Assembly: GCA_905214715.1 (NCBI GenBank)
Contig: CAJMMT010000019.1
Coordinates: forward strand, 1 to 46,342
Origin: an uncultured bacterium
GTDB lineage: Bacteria; Bacteroidota; Bacteroidia; Bacteroidales; Muribaculaceae
Reading direction: 5' to 3'
DNA length: 46,342 bases
Positions 8,581 through 17,340 of the stretch are shown here, piece by piece. A model generated the notes under the pieces. That model saw only the letters and a list, made by a program, of their open reading frames with translations. It searched no databases and was not told the origin of the DNA. The position numbers and the translations under genes are program-made. How positions within the stretch are numbered: the stretch's first letter is position 1; the number at the start of each line of letters is the position of its first letter.

Positions 8581-9909
8581 ATGAATTGGATTCAGCTAAT
8601 CTCAGACAAACGACTCGGGCTGGAGGATCTTCACATAGATCAAAACAATACCCGCTCTGATTTTCAGCGGGACTTTGACCGCATGATTTTCTCAAGTCCT
8701 TTCAGAAGGCTTCAGAACAAGACCCAGGTATTTCCTCTGCCGGGAAGTATTTTCGTGCATAACAGGCTCACCCACAGCCTTGAGGTATCGTCTGTAGGCC
8801 GCAGCATGGCCAATGAGGTGGCTTTAAGACTTAACGAAAAATATACAGGCGACAAGGAACTAACCGGCAAAATACACAATATCGGAGATATCGTGGCCGT
8901 GGCATGCCTGTGTCATGACCTTGGCAATCCACCGTTCGGTCATTCAGGAGAAAAAACCATATCCACATTCTTCAGCGAAGGAAAAGGTATGGGGCTCCGT
9001 ACTAAACTCACGCCAAGGGAATGGGCCGATTTTGTAAATTTCGAGGGCAACGCCAATTCTTTCAGGTTGCTGACCCACCAATTCTGTGGTCGCCGCAAAG
9101 GCGGGTTCGCCATGACATATTCCACACTTGCCTCGATAGTGAAGTATCCCCATTCATCAATACTCGCTTCCGCCAAAGGAGGGAAATTCGGATTTTTCGC
9201 TTCCGAAGAGGGTACTTACCGTAAAGTCGCGGATGAATTGGGGATACCTGAACTCGAACCCGGGAGATTCGCCCGCCATCCTCTTGTATATCTAATGGAA
9301 GCGGCCGACGACATCTGTTACCAGATAATGGATATCGAAGATGCCCATAAACTCAAGATAATATCACTGCCGGAAGTTACAGATCTCTTCCTCGGATTCT
9401 TTTCCGAAAAAGAACGCCAACGTAAACGCAGGGCAATGGAGTATCTTACAGATCCGAACGAAAAAGTCGCATACCTCAGATCTGGCGTCATCGGCGCTCT
9501 CGTAAAGGCCTGTGCCTGCAATTTCGTAGAGAACGAGGAGACTCTGCTACAGGGAAGTTACAATGGATCTCTGATATCAAATCTGGAAGAACCTCTCGGG
9601 AAGGCATTCCGCGATATCGCCGCGACAGCCATCACCCGCATTTACCAGGCTCCGGAAGTAGTCGATATAGAGATAGCCGGCAACCGCATCATAAACTATC
9701 TTATGGAGACTCTTGTAGAAGCCGCCCTCTACCCGGAAAAAAATTTCTCCCGGTTGCTGCTTTCTCAAATACCGCAACAGTATGATATAACCGCTCCGGA
9801 CATATATGGTAAACTTCAAGGGGTACTTGACCATATATCGGGTATGACAGATGTCTATGCACTTGATTTGTTCAGAAAACTTAACGGGCACTCATTGCCC
9901 GCAGTATAA
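8581..9909 (+). CDS. dgt: Deoxyguanosinetriphosphate triphosphohydrolase-like HD protein
   Basis: This HD-superfamily enzyme is expected to hydrolyse dGTP or other dNTPs to the nucleoside and triphosphate, controlling dNTP pools in the cytoplasm. The sequence shows FSSPFRRLQNKTQVFPL, the first metal-ligand region RLTHSLEVS (His65), the HD pair in CHDLGNPPFGH (His112-Asp113), and HPLVYLMEAADDICY with the distal Asp. The length of 442 aa is usual for dNTP triphosphohydrolases. I chose ATG 8581 (MNWIQLISDKR) because this matches how the family begins; the frame can be extended to 8491 without family-like sequence. A TACATTTG box ends only 4 nt before this ATG. The next gene starts 7 nt after the stop. 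Confidence 0.93.
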   Translation: MNWIQLISDKRLGLEDLHIDQNNTRSDFQRDFDRMIFSSPFRRLQNKTQVFPLPGSIFVHNRLTHSLEVSSVGRSMANEVALRLNEKYTGDKELTGKIHNIGDIVAVACLCHDLGNPPFGHSGEKTISTFFSEGKGMGLRTKLTPREWADFVNFEGNANSFRLLTHQFCGRRKGGFAMTYSTLASIVKYPHSSILASAKGGKFGFFASEEGTYRKVADELGIPELEPGRFARHPLVYLMEAADDICYQIMDIEDAHKLKIISLPEVTDLFLGFFSEKERQRKRRAMEYLTDPNEKVAYLRSGVIGALVKACACNFVENEETLLQGSYNGSLISNLEEPLGKAFRDIAATAITRIYQAPEVVDIEIAGNRIINYLMETLVEAALYPEKNFSRLLLSQIPQQYDITAPDIYGKLQGVLDHISGMTDVYALDLFRKLNGHSLPAV

Positions 9910-9916
9910 ATAATCC

Positions 9917-11212
9917 ATGATTAGAAATATATTGACACTCGCCTTACTTATACTGGTATCGCTGTCGGCCATGGCCGGAGAATATCAGGTCATAGCACCC
10001 GAGGAGATGCCCGACGTGCAGGTACAAGACCGCCGCCAGTTCGTTTCTGACCCGGCATCATTGATGTCACCCGAGGCCAGATCGGAAATCAATGGCCGCA
10101 TTCTGAAACTCCGCGAAAACACGACAGCCGAAATGGCTGTCGCCATAGTTCCGGACCTCGGCGACATGGAAATAGAGGACTATTCCGAAAAGCTCTTCAC
10201 TTCCTGGGGTATAGGCAAAGAAGACAAAGATAACGGTGTTTTGCTCATTATCTCTCCAGGCTCGCGACGTGCGCGTATACAGACCGGCTACGGCACCGAA
10301 GGCATACTTCCCGACATGGTTTGCGACCGTATAATTCGCGAGGATATAGCCCCGGCCATGCAACGCGACGATCTTGACGGAGCCGCCACCGCAGCCGTCA
10401 GCAGCATTACGCGCATACTTTCAGATCCTGAATACGCCGAAGAACTGAAGTCCGGTCAGACCGGCATTCCGTCAAGAGGACTGCGGGATAATGAGGTAGC
10501 CGAACTGAAAGGCTTATTCTTCTCTTTTATCGGTCTGATTGTAGCCGCCACATTTATCATAGCGCTGATCTATGCCATAAAAACAAGTAGAAAACTACGT
10601 AACTCATCAGACTATCATAAGGCGCAGGAGTGGCGGTCCAGACTTAAGATTTTCATAATATTGACAGTTCTATCAGCCCTGACTGCGCTTCCGATACTTT
10701 TATACGCCTTTTTCAAATACCGGCATAATCGCAATCACGCACGGCGTTGCTCTCGGTGTGGCTCCAAGATGGCAAAACTCGACGAGGAGACCGACAACCA
10801 GTATCTCGACCCCTCCCAGGACCTGGAAGAAAGACTTGGCTCGGTAGATTACGATGTATGGCGATGCCCGGACTGCGGTGAAGTGGAGATATACCCATTC
10901 AAGGAAGCCCATTCTGCCTATTCGAAATGTCCGCGATGCGGAACCCATGCTTATCATCTGGCCTGCGCCCGCGTGCTGACACCGGCAACGACACGCCATG
11001 CCGGCAGAGGCGTCAAGATCTGGAAATGCGAGTATTGCGGACATGAAGATCATAAGGATTACGTCATTCCCCGTAAAGAAAATGACGCCGCATTGCTCGG
11101 AGCGGCCGCCGCTCTCGGAGCCATGAGCCGTGGAGGAGGAAGCAGCAGCGGATTCGGTGGCGGATTCGGAGGCGGGGCAACCGGAGGCGGCGGCGCATCG
11201 GGCGGATGGTAA
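9917..11212 (+). CDS. TPM-domain (YgcG-like) membrane protein with zinc ribbons
   Basis: A signal peptide (ending SAMAG) is followed by a TPM domain (about residues 35-175), with YSEKLFTSWGIGKEDKDNGVLL and IQTGYGTEGILPD. TPM proteins are envelope proteins; some bind metal or have been linked to membrane-protein turnover. Two transmembrane helices lie near residues 200-220 and 240-260. The C-terminal half then has CxxC pairs typical of zinc ribbons (CSRCGSK, CPDCGE, CPRCGTH, CEYCGH), and the end is a Gly/Ser repeat. The last Gly-rich tail also occurs in eukaryotic and bacterial TPM proteins. It is probably cotranscribed with dgt. The function in this host is unknown. Confidence 0.85.
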   Translation: MIRNILTLALLILVSLSAMAGEYQVIAPEEMPDVQVQDRRQFVSDPASLMSPEARSEINGRILKLRENTTAEMAVAIVPDLGDMEIEDYSEKLFTSWGIGKEDKDNGVLLIISPGSRRARIQTGYGTEGILPDMVCDRIIREDIAPAMQRDDLDGAATAAVSSITRILSDPEYAEELKSGQTGIPSRGLRDNEVAELKGLFFSFIGLIVAATFIIALIYAIKTSRKLRNSSDYHKAQEWRSRLKIFIILTVLSALTALPILLYAFFKYRHNRNHARRCSRCGSKMAKLDEETDNQYLDPSQDLEERLGSVDYDVWRCPDCGEVEIYPFKEAHSAYSKCPRCGTHAYHLACARVLTPATTRHAGRGVKIWKCEYCGHEDHKDYVIPRKENDAALLGAAAALGAMSRGGGSSSGFGGGFGGGATGGGGASGGW

Positions 11213-11272
11213 GCTGCCGCAGGCATGAATTTATCTGATTGAACCCCGATTATAAGTAATTGTTACTATTAC

Positions 11273-12061
11273 ATGAAACACATTTCATCATACATCACGG
11301 CAGCCGGAATCCTTTGTCTTGGAGGCTGCTTATCGTGCACACATAACAAGGTGAACCCGGAGAACGCTTTTTCATTGATATCATATAAATACGATACAAT
11401 TTCGGAAGTAACCGACAAAGATTCGCTTATAGACCAGGATGCCCTCTATTGGCGAAGCATAGGGCAAGGAGTATTGCCCGAAGCTATGGGAGAGGCTGAC
11501 ACCCGACAACTTCGAGACACATTGGAGAAGCTCGGTTTTGTTGAATTTGCTGAAAAAGACGTGGCATCTCCACGCCAAGCTCCACATCTGAAGCTTACCG
11601 ATAAAAGCGCGAAAGATGTCCAGGCCGAAAATTACAGCGTGAACCATCTTTCAATAAATCTATTCACCCCGCGCATCGCAGTCTGGAAATCATCCCTGGT
11701 ATATTATTTATCCGGGGCAGCTCATCCCCGCTTCTCAACCAGATATATCAACTATGCGATAAAGGAAGGCAAGATTCTTTCGCTCTCCGACATTTTCAAA
11801 CCTGGATATGAAGATACATTGCGCGACATGTTGAAAGAACGTGTAATGGAAAATCCCGAAGCCTTTGAGGATGCGGAAGTGAGCATACCGGATAATTTCT
11901 ACATCGGTGTCGAGGGGATAACATTTGTATACGGATTGTATGAAGTGGCTCCTTATTCAGCGGGCGAAATCGAAATCCCTTTCTATATCTACGAGCTTAA
12001 CGAGATTCTGAAACCGGGCATAGAGGAACTTACCGAAGGCTATACCGATCCCGATATTTGA
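11273..12061 (+). CDS. Lipoprotein with DUF3298/RsiV-like domain
   Basis: The N-terminus is a lipoprotein signal with two possible lipobox cysteines (LGGC and CLSC). The C-terminal half resembles the DUF3298 (RsiV-like) domain: the stretch YINYAIKEGKILSLSDIF, then NFYIGVEGITFVYGLYEVAPYSAGEIEIPF, which matches the family's pattern of a describing strand followed by the yaaG..eV.iPy element. RsiV itself binds lysozyme as an anti-sigma factor, but most members of the domain have no assigned role, and no sigma factor gene is nearby. Its last 32 nt overlap the 3' end of the acyltransferase gene on the other strand. It is 60 nt downstream of the TPM gene. Confidence 0.7.
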   Translation: MKHISSYITAAGILCLGGCLSCTHNKVNPENAFSLISYKYDTISEVTDKDSLIDQDALYWRSIGQGVLPEAMGEADTRQLRDTLEKLGFVEFAEKDVASPRQAPHLKLTDKSAKDVQAENYSVNHLSINLFTPRIAVWKSSLVYYLSGAAHPRFSTRYINYAIKEGKILSLSDIFKPGYEDTLRDMLKERVMENPEAFEDAEVSIPDNFYIGVEGITFVYGLYEVAPYSAGEIEIPFYIYELNEILKPGIEELTEGYTDPDI

Positions 12062-13160
12062 CAAGCCGGGAACTTACGGCTGTCCTGAATCTCCTTACGC
12101 AATATAGAACGCCCAAAGGCAACGCTACTCCGACAATTGTATACAGCACCCAGAAAAAATCGGTATGGTTGAAATGTATCACCATGTGGCAGCCTATCTG
12201 ACCGAAATCAAGGTCGTACCACCATATTTTAGCCAGACTCACCGCTTTAAAGCTGATGATATGAAAGATGAACACATATAATGTATTCTCGCCTATAAAC
12301 ACTAATAAGTCACGCAGTCGACCACCTTTACGGTCAAGGATCATGGACACGTAGCGCACCGCAAGCCAACCGGCAAGCCCGGTAAGAGGGAGCGACCAAA
12401 GGTCGCGCGGTATACCATGGTTATTCATTCCGCTTAAATGAAGCCATGCGGCGCAACAAAGCAAAAGGAAACACACCATCGCCAAAGCACCCTGTCTGCG
12501 AGGTAACCGGTCTTCATACTGCCGGAATATAAAGCCAAGTCCGAAGAAGAACACTCCCCATACCTCGCGCCATCCTCCATTGGGATAACCGGTTATCTTA
12601 AGGCCGGCATATATACGCAATGCAGTGAACGCAACCGCGCACAGACATACTATCCCCGCTGTAGCCGCAGGTTTAAGATGAAAACGCGAGTCCGCAAGCC
12701 GGAACAATATCAGGAAAAGTATACTCGCCACAAGCAACCCGCGGAAAAACCAGAAAGCGCCGGCCATAAACTCATCGTAACCTGACATCGACGTGAATAT
12801 CATAACCAGACGCTGCAATGCCGAATGCCATGTATACGGATGAGTGACTCCACCGGTCCAGTTGCCGTAGGTTTCATTCAATATGCCGAAATAGTGCCAT
12901 ATATTATGGGTTACGAGGAAAAAGAGGCTCCATTTTATAAACGGCACATAAAGTCCATTGAATCTTCTTGATATGAAATTCCAGGGCTCGGAGGCATGCT
13001 TTAATGAAAAGAAGTATCCAGCAGCCATGAAAAACAAGGGCATGTGGAACGTGTAGATGAAGTTAGTCATCAATTCAGGACCTTCGGCATGTCCGGCCAC
13101 CATAAGGATGATGGCGATTCCCTTCATTATCGATATGGTATAGTTACGGGTTGCGGCCAT
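12030..13160 (-). CDS. Acyltransferase family 3 membrane protein
   Basis: This is a polytopic membrane enzyme of the acyltransferase-3/OafB-like family that usually O-acetylates or otherwise acylates surface glycans. The N-terminus SIMKGIAIILMVAGHAEG matches the family motif with the catalytic-type His in GHAE. FIYTFHMPLFFMAAGYFF is the second conserved element. About ten hydrophobic helices follow. I chose ATG 13160 (MAATRNYTIS) because the longer reading frame to 13184 begins only with TTG. It lies last in the minus-strand run after the LysE fusion gene, 55 nt away. The acceptor substrate is not predictable. Its 3' end overlaps the DUF3298 lipoprotein gene by 32 nt. Confidence 0.88.
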   Translation of the reverse strand: MAATRNYTISIMKGIAIILMVAGHAEGPELMTNFIYTFHMPLFFMAAGYFFSLKHASEPWNFISRRFNGLYVPFIKWSLFFLVTHNIWHYFGILNETYGNWTGGVTHPYTWHSALQRLVMIFTSMSGYDEFMAGAFWFFRGLLVASILFLILFRLADSRFHLKPAATAGIVCLCAVAFTALRIYAGLKITGYPNGGWREVWGVFFFGLGFIFRQYEDRLPRRQGALAMVCFLLLCCAAWLHLSGMNNHGIPRDLWSLPLTGLAGWLAVRYVSMILDRKGGRLRDLLVFIGENTLYVFIFHIISFKAVSLAKIWWYDLDFGQIGCHMVIHFNHTDFFWVLYTIVGVALPLGVLYCVRRFRTAVSSRLVKYRDRYSLR

Positions 13161-13215
13161 TGTAGGTTGCTGTTTTTCCTGCAAATATACGAAAGATTCA
13201 ATTATCCGACAGCGA

Positions 13216-14751
13216 TTATTCTATACGTCTCAGTCTGATACGGGAAGCCATTTCAGGAAACTGGATTGTAAGATAGCCGGATTTCGCATCGACAAATCCT
13301 TTTCCACCCTTCACCGGTACTCCGGCATAGTCAAGCCAATCCACATCATACACATCGGGATATGGAGTGAACCTCAATCTTCCTTTAAGCCTCCCTTCGC
13401 TCCATGATCCGGGCGAAATTCTCGCGCCTTCCATATAGAACATGTCGTATCCATAATCGGTCTCGACAAACCGCAGACGATACTCGCCACCGAGTCTTAC
13501 AAGGCTACGCTCTATATCATAATCATACAGCCCCCATTCCGATTCCAGATTCACTATACCCCGCTTCATGCCACGCGCGGGTATCGGCTCTTTACCGTCG
13601 CCAATTTCCGCGCACCCCCTCACAATGACATCGCTGACCGATATCTTTGTTCCTTTGCCTGGACAAAACGACAATGTGTCGACATCGAAAGGAGCCATTG
13701 TAAAACCGCCTATCAGATTCGGCTCACGGTTACCCCACCACAATGACCACGCATCGCCTTGACGTATAAGTCTCCAGGCATTACAACCGGGACCGGGAAT
13801 ACCCCCTTTTGGCAATTCAACCGACAAAAGAAGTGAGTCGGAAGGCAAAGCATGAAGCATAACACGAACTACGGGCTTAGAACCGTTGCGGGATGCGAAA
13901 ACAGGATCCGGATCATCTTCGGCAGGAATGTTCTCGACTGCCAGACGTACACCTGCCGATGACCCATACATCAAAGCATTCCAGCAGGGTTCTTTCGCTT
14001 TAGAAGAAACCCGGAAATATATCTCATCGGGGTTCGCCACACCAACACCCCGTTTTTTCACATTACCAAAAGGATTCTCGGGGAAGGCAGGAGCGGACGC
14101 GTTCGCCGCCCATCCGGTCAGACTACCCACACCGGTCACTATGCCCACAAGAGCGAAAATAAGAATCAGTATGCCTATACAACGGTTTATAAGCCACATC
14201 GATCGGACATTGAAATGGGCTCTGAGCTTATCTACAAAATAGGTTACAAGCCACCACCATCCCAACGCGCCGGCCACTATCGCTATATATCCGGCTATGT
14301 AATGATAGAACCTATGATCAGGAGAAAGGAAATTGAATCTGGCGAAAAGGCCTATTATCAGGAACAATATAAGCGGATTGGAAAATGTGAACAGGAAACC
14401 GCCCAATATATCTTTTCCCGGAGAACCGGCTTGGACTCCCGGCTTACGCAATCCCGCCGACGGATTTTTTTTGAACAGATAGATGGCAAATCCTATCAGC
14501 ACGGCAGACCCTATAAGCTGTATCACATCATGGTTACGCTCAAGGAACTCCTCGATAAAAGCGAGTCCCAGACCTGTAAGGAGACAGTATATGAAATCTG
14601 ACGCCGCGGCCCCTATTCCTGTATAAAAACCGGTACGCCTCCCTTTGTCGAGTGTACGCTGGATACATAATATTCCCACCGGTCCCATAGGGGCCGATAC
14701 AAAGAGGCCAACCGCCAGTCCTCTCAGGAATATATTAAGCAGCGTATCCAT
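13216..14751 (-). CDS. LysE/RhtB-type transporter with long C-terminal beta-rich extension
   Basis: Residues 1-205 or so are a LysE/RhtB amino-acid exporter: MDTLLNIFLRGLAVGLFVSAPMGPVG with the family's PxGP motif, GxGAAxSDFIY, FLFTFSNPLILFL and a last helix near LINRCIGILILIFALVGIV. Ordinary members stop at about 205-215 aa. This one continues in the same frame for about 300 more residues, a region free of membrane segments and rich in Trp, Tyr and Gly, with repeated beta-strand-like runs such as GEYRLRFVETDYGYDMFYMEGARISPG. I do not recognise this region. No frameshift signs were found, so the fusion is probably real. I chose the start MDTLL at 14751. Confidence 0.82.
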   Translation of the reverse strand: MDTLLNIFLRGLAVGLFVSAPMGPVGILCIQRTLDKGRRTGFYTGIGAAASDFIYCLLTGLGLAFIEEFLERNHDVIQLIGSAVLIGFAIYLFKKNPSAGLRKPGVQAGSPGKDILGGFLFTFSNPLILFLIIGLFARFNFLSPDHRFYHYIAGYIAIVAGALGWWWLVTYFVDKLRAHFNVRSMWLINRCIGILILIFALVGIVTGVGSLTGWAANASAPAFPENPFGNVKKRGVGVANPDEIYFRVSSKAKEPCWNALMYGSSAGVRLAVENIPAEDDPDPVFASRNGSKPVVRVMLHALPSDSLLLSVELPKGGIPGPGCNAWRLIRQGDAWSLWWGNREPNLIGGFTMAPFDVDTLSFCPGKGTKISVSDVIVRGCAEIGDGKEPIPARGMKRGIVNLESEWGLYDYDIERSLVRLGGEYRLRFVETDYGYDMFYMEGARISPGSWSEGRLKGRLRFTPYPDVYDVDWLDYAGVPVKGGKGFVDAKSGYLTIQFPEMASRIRLRRIE

Positions 14752-14790
14752 CTTACTTGTACTTGAATGCAATCAAATATCACCTGGATA

Positions 14791-15420
14791 TCAGTTGGTT
14801 ATAAGATACCCTCCGTATTGGGTCCCCAGACATTGATAACGTTTGAGACCGTAATTACGTTTTTTAGCAGCCGCCGGACCGGACAACGGCGCACCTCCGG
14901 ACATGGTTACGTCGTATCTGGAACCGCATGCGGGACATACGGCCACATACGTCTCCTGGTCTACATAAACCCTTACGTCGGGCTGTCGCTCCACGGGACA
15001 ACTCAAATCGTATGCCAGCACCGCCGAGGTCTGGGCTGAATATGGATCCATCCCTCCTATCAACAATACTCCTCCGAATCCGGTACGTGAATCTGCCGTA
15101 TAATGAAATCCCTGAGGCTGCGTAGGGGTTATATTTGATATGAAATTACGTGATATTCCAAAGCCACTTACCCCGAATGCATTCCAGACTCCCTGGTCTC
15201 CAAGGTTTATGTTTACCGGCATCTGTGGTATACGGTCATCGTCAACCTCGTGACATCCTGACAATAGTACACAAAGCATAGCCGCGAAAGCTATTAAAAC
15301 CTTCGCGACTTTAAAGCTAAGTCCCGACGTGTTGCGGTCTGATTGTATCAACCGGAGGCCGAGAGTCTTGTCTGATTTATTTATTGCGATACTAATCAAA
15401 ATTAAGCGCTCCCAGAACAT
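14791..15420 (-). CDS. Rieske-like lipoprotein with altered cluster ligands
   Basis: A lipoprotein signal (VLIAFAAMLCVLLSGC) is preceded by an unusually long leader if the ATG at 15420 is used; a TTG start nearer the signal is possible, and no other ATG precedes the signal. The mature part resembles the Rieske fold: LSCPVE in place of motif CTH, then CPACGSRYDVTMSGG in place of CPCHGSxFD, then LSGPA and a closing YxC. Both histidine ligand positions differ (Val and Cys), so a normal 2Fe-2S Rieske cluster is unlikely. The gene starts inside the 3' end of the SRPBCC gene (29-nt overlap) and precedes the LysE gene by 39 nt. Confidence 0.65.
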   Translation of the reverse strand: MFWERLILISIAINKSDKTLGLRLIQSDRNTSGLSFKVAKVLIAFAAMLCVLLSGCHEVDDDRIPQMPVNINLGDQGVWNAFGVSGFGISRNFISNITPTQPQGFHYTADSRTGFGGVLLIGGMDPYSAQTSAVLAYDLSCPVERQPDVRVYVDQETYVAVCPACGSRYDVTMSGGAPLSGPAAAKKRNYGLKRYQCLGTQYGGYLITN

Positions 15421-15829
15421 CTCCGAACTGAGCGACCATTTTCTGCATGGGACCGGAAATCATAGGCTTAAGCATAGCCGGGATATCAAGATCGATCACA
15501 GCGCGAGCCCGACACGAAGATGCGTCAACCGGTTTGATTTTAAGTGCCAATGAAATAGGCACCGGGGTACCTTCTCCGGCAAGTTCAATCAATTCAGGCT
15601 CCACTGAACGGCATTTACGCAGTTTCACACTGCCTACCGGGCCACCAGGTATTGTAATGGTATCGGGAGTTATTTCTATTCCTTCGAGAAGGGCACGTTT
15701 GTCGTCGGGCACAGCCGATACCGGCACTTTGGCCAAAAGATCGCGCAATCCCTCGAGATTGTCAAGTTTCGCATATACCTTCTCGGCCGATGCCGACAAG
15801 CACTTCTCTTCACTTTCGTAAGTTGCCAT
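15392..15829 (-). CDS. SRPBCC (START-like) superfamily protein
   Basis: This small cytoplasmic protein of 145 aa has the SRPBCC pattern: the start YESEEKCLSASAEKVYAKLDNLEGLRDLL (first strand and helices), then alternating beta strands, and the long C-terminal helix MLKPMISGPMQKMVAQFGDVLGAL. The fold binds hydrophobic ligands, but the ligand is unknown. It follows pyrE by 21 nt, an arrangement I recall as common in Bacteroidales, and overlaps the next gene by 29 nt. Confidence 0.75.
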   Translation of the reverse strand: MATYESEEKCLSASAEKVYAKLDNLEGLRDLLAKVPVSAVPDDKRALLEGIEITPDTITIPGGPVGSVKLRKCRSVEPELIELAGEGTPVPISLALKIKPVDASSCRARAVIDLDIPAMLKPMISGPMQKMVAQFGDVLGALNFD

Positions 15830-15850
15830 TCTGATAGCGGGTTATGTTAT

Positions 15851-16507
15851 TCAGATAGATTCCGAAGCGCTTTTGCCGGGAGTCCAGTTGGCCGGGTCCT
15901 TGCGCCATTCCTTAAGTGTCTCTACATCGCAGGGGCGTATGTAGTCTATCTCACGGGCTACATCGATCATTGCCGTATAGTTGGATAGCGACACGAGTGT
16001 AACGTCTGCCTCACGGAAACGTTTCACGGAAATGGGGAACTCGTATGTAAACAGAGAAACCATGCCTACGACCTCGCATCCCGCGGTACGCAGGGCCTCG
16101 ACCGCTTTCAGAGAACTTCCGCCGGTAGATACCAGATCTTCCACAACCACCACTTTCGAACCGGGCTTCAGGTTACCTTCTATAAGATTCTCAAGTCCAT
16201 GGTCTTTGGGTTGGGAACGTACGAAAGCGAACGGAAGTCCGAGCACATCGGCGACTATCGCGCCAATTGCGATAGCTCCGGTTGCGACACCGGCAATAGC
16301 CTGTACATCGGGATAATGCTCGAGAATCATACGCGACATCTCGATCTTGATGAAATTGCGGATATCAGGATATGAAAGTGTCTTGCGATTATCGGTGTAT
16401 ATAGGTGAACTCCATCCTGACGCCCACGTGAAAGGATTTTCGGGCTGCAGCTGTATTGCGCTGATTTGGAGAAGTTTTTCGGCTAATAGTCTATCGGGTG
16501 TCTTCAT
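15851..16507 (-). CDS. pyrE: Orotate phosphoribosyltransferase
   Basis: PyrE joins orotate and PRPP to give orotidine 5'-phosphate in de novo pyrimidine synthesis. The sequence shows FTWASGWSSPIYTDNRKTLSYP near the N-terminus, IAGVATGAIAIGAIVAD, the flexible catalytic-loop region, and the PRPP-binding motif VVVVEDLVSTGGSS. The length of 218 aa is standard. A TAATTTTG box lies about 20 nt upstream of the ATG. The gene heads a minus-strand run with the SRPBCC, Rieske-like, LysE and acyltransferase genes. Confidence 0.95.
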   Translation of the reverse strand: MKTPDRLLAEKLLQISAIQLQPENPFTWASGWSSPIYTDNRKTLSYPDIRNFIKIEMSRMILEHYPDVQAIAGVATGAIAIGAIVADVLGLPFAFVRSQPKDHGLENLIEGNLKPGSKVVVVEDLVSTGGSSLKAVEALRTAGCEVVGMVSLFTYEFPISVKRFREADVTLVSLSNYTAMIDVAREIDYIRPCDVETLKEWRKDPANWTPGKSASESI

Positions 16508-16526
16508 ATCTATGGAATTTAGATTA

Positions 16527-16534
16527 CAAAATTA
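16527..16534 (-). promoter_or_regulatory. -7 promoter box for pyrE
   Basis: Read on the minus strand this is TAATTTTG, matching the Bacteroidetes -7 consensus TAnnTTTG, 19 nt before the pyrE ATG. A clear -33 TTTG is not present, so the call rests on one element and its position. Confidence 0.4.
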
Positions 16535-16671
16535 ACGTTTTCCTACTGACTTTTATTTCCTCGCTTTACTAAAATAGTGTAATTGCATTAAAAAATTGTA
16601 ATATATACGCCCTTGGAGCATCTCCTCAGTCTCTTCACACCGTATATCGCAATACAATCCATGCTATATTA

Positions 16672-17340
16672 TTATACACAGGCCATTGCAAGGTAATATA
16701 TGGAAATACCCGGTATGTCGGCAAGCGCAGCGGCAGCGTTGCGGAACGTGGCGCCGGTGGTGCATACATCGTCAACCAGCATCACTCCTTTATCTATGAG
16801 TTCTTCGGGATGGAATGCCCTGAAATATCCTCTCATGTTGGCTTCGCGTTCATCTTTCCCTTTGCGGGTTTGAGTGGAATGAAGCCTTGTGGTGCGCAGG
16901 TTATCACCCACCGGAATACCGGTTGCGCCCGAAACTCCGCAGGCTATCATCTCAGCCTGATTATACCCCCTGCGTGCCTTACGCAACGGATGCATTACCA
17001 CCGGCTGCAGTACCTCGACTCCTGCGAAAAAACCGGTAGGCAATAACTCGTTACCTATAATCCGGCCCATTTCCCGCGCCAGAGAGGGATATCCGTTGTA
17101 CTTGAAATCGTATACCAACCTGGCCGCACCCGACCCGTGAGAATAGAAGAAATGTCCGGTTCCCCTTACAAACGGCGGACCCCCTGCGAGTTTCTCTTCC
17201 ATCGGATTAAGAGGCAGCGCATGATAGAGCGTGCGGGGTAGCTTGTAAAGACATAATCCGCATATGAAACGCTCGCCATCGGCCAATTCCTCACCACAAA
17301 GATGGCATTTTCTCGGGAACAGCAAATCGAATATGATCAT
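16672..17340 (-). CDS. comF: ComF family phosphoribosyltransferase-like protein
   Basis: ComF proteins combine an N-terminal zinc finger with a PRTase-like domain and help DNA uptake or processing in competent bacteria; in most Bacteroidetes the role is undetermined. The N-terminus has the zinc ligands KCHLCGEE and FICGLC. The PRTase part shows VMHPLRKARRGYNQAE, LRTTRLHSTQTRKGKDER and the PRPP loop VMLVDDVCTTGATF. At 222 aa the length is normal. It overlaps recX by 4 nt and is last of the prmC-recX-comF run. Confidence 0.92.
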   Translation of the reverse strand: MIIFDLLFPRKCHLCGEELADGERFICGLCLYKLPRTLYHALPLNPMEEKLAGGPPFVRGTGHFFYSHGSGAARLVYDFKYNGYPSLAREMGRIIGNELLPTGFFAGVEVLQPVVMHPLRKARRGYNQAEMIACGVSGATGIPVGDNLRTTRLHSTQTRKGKDEREANMRGYFRAFHPEELIDKGVMLVDDVCTTGATFRNAAAALADIPGISIYYLAMACV

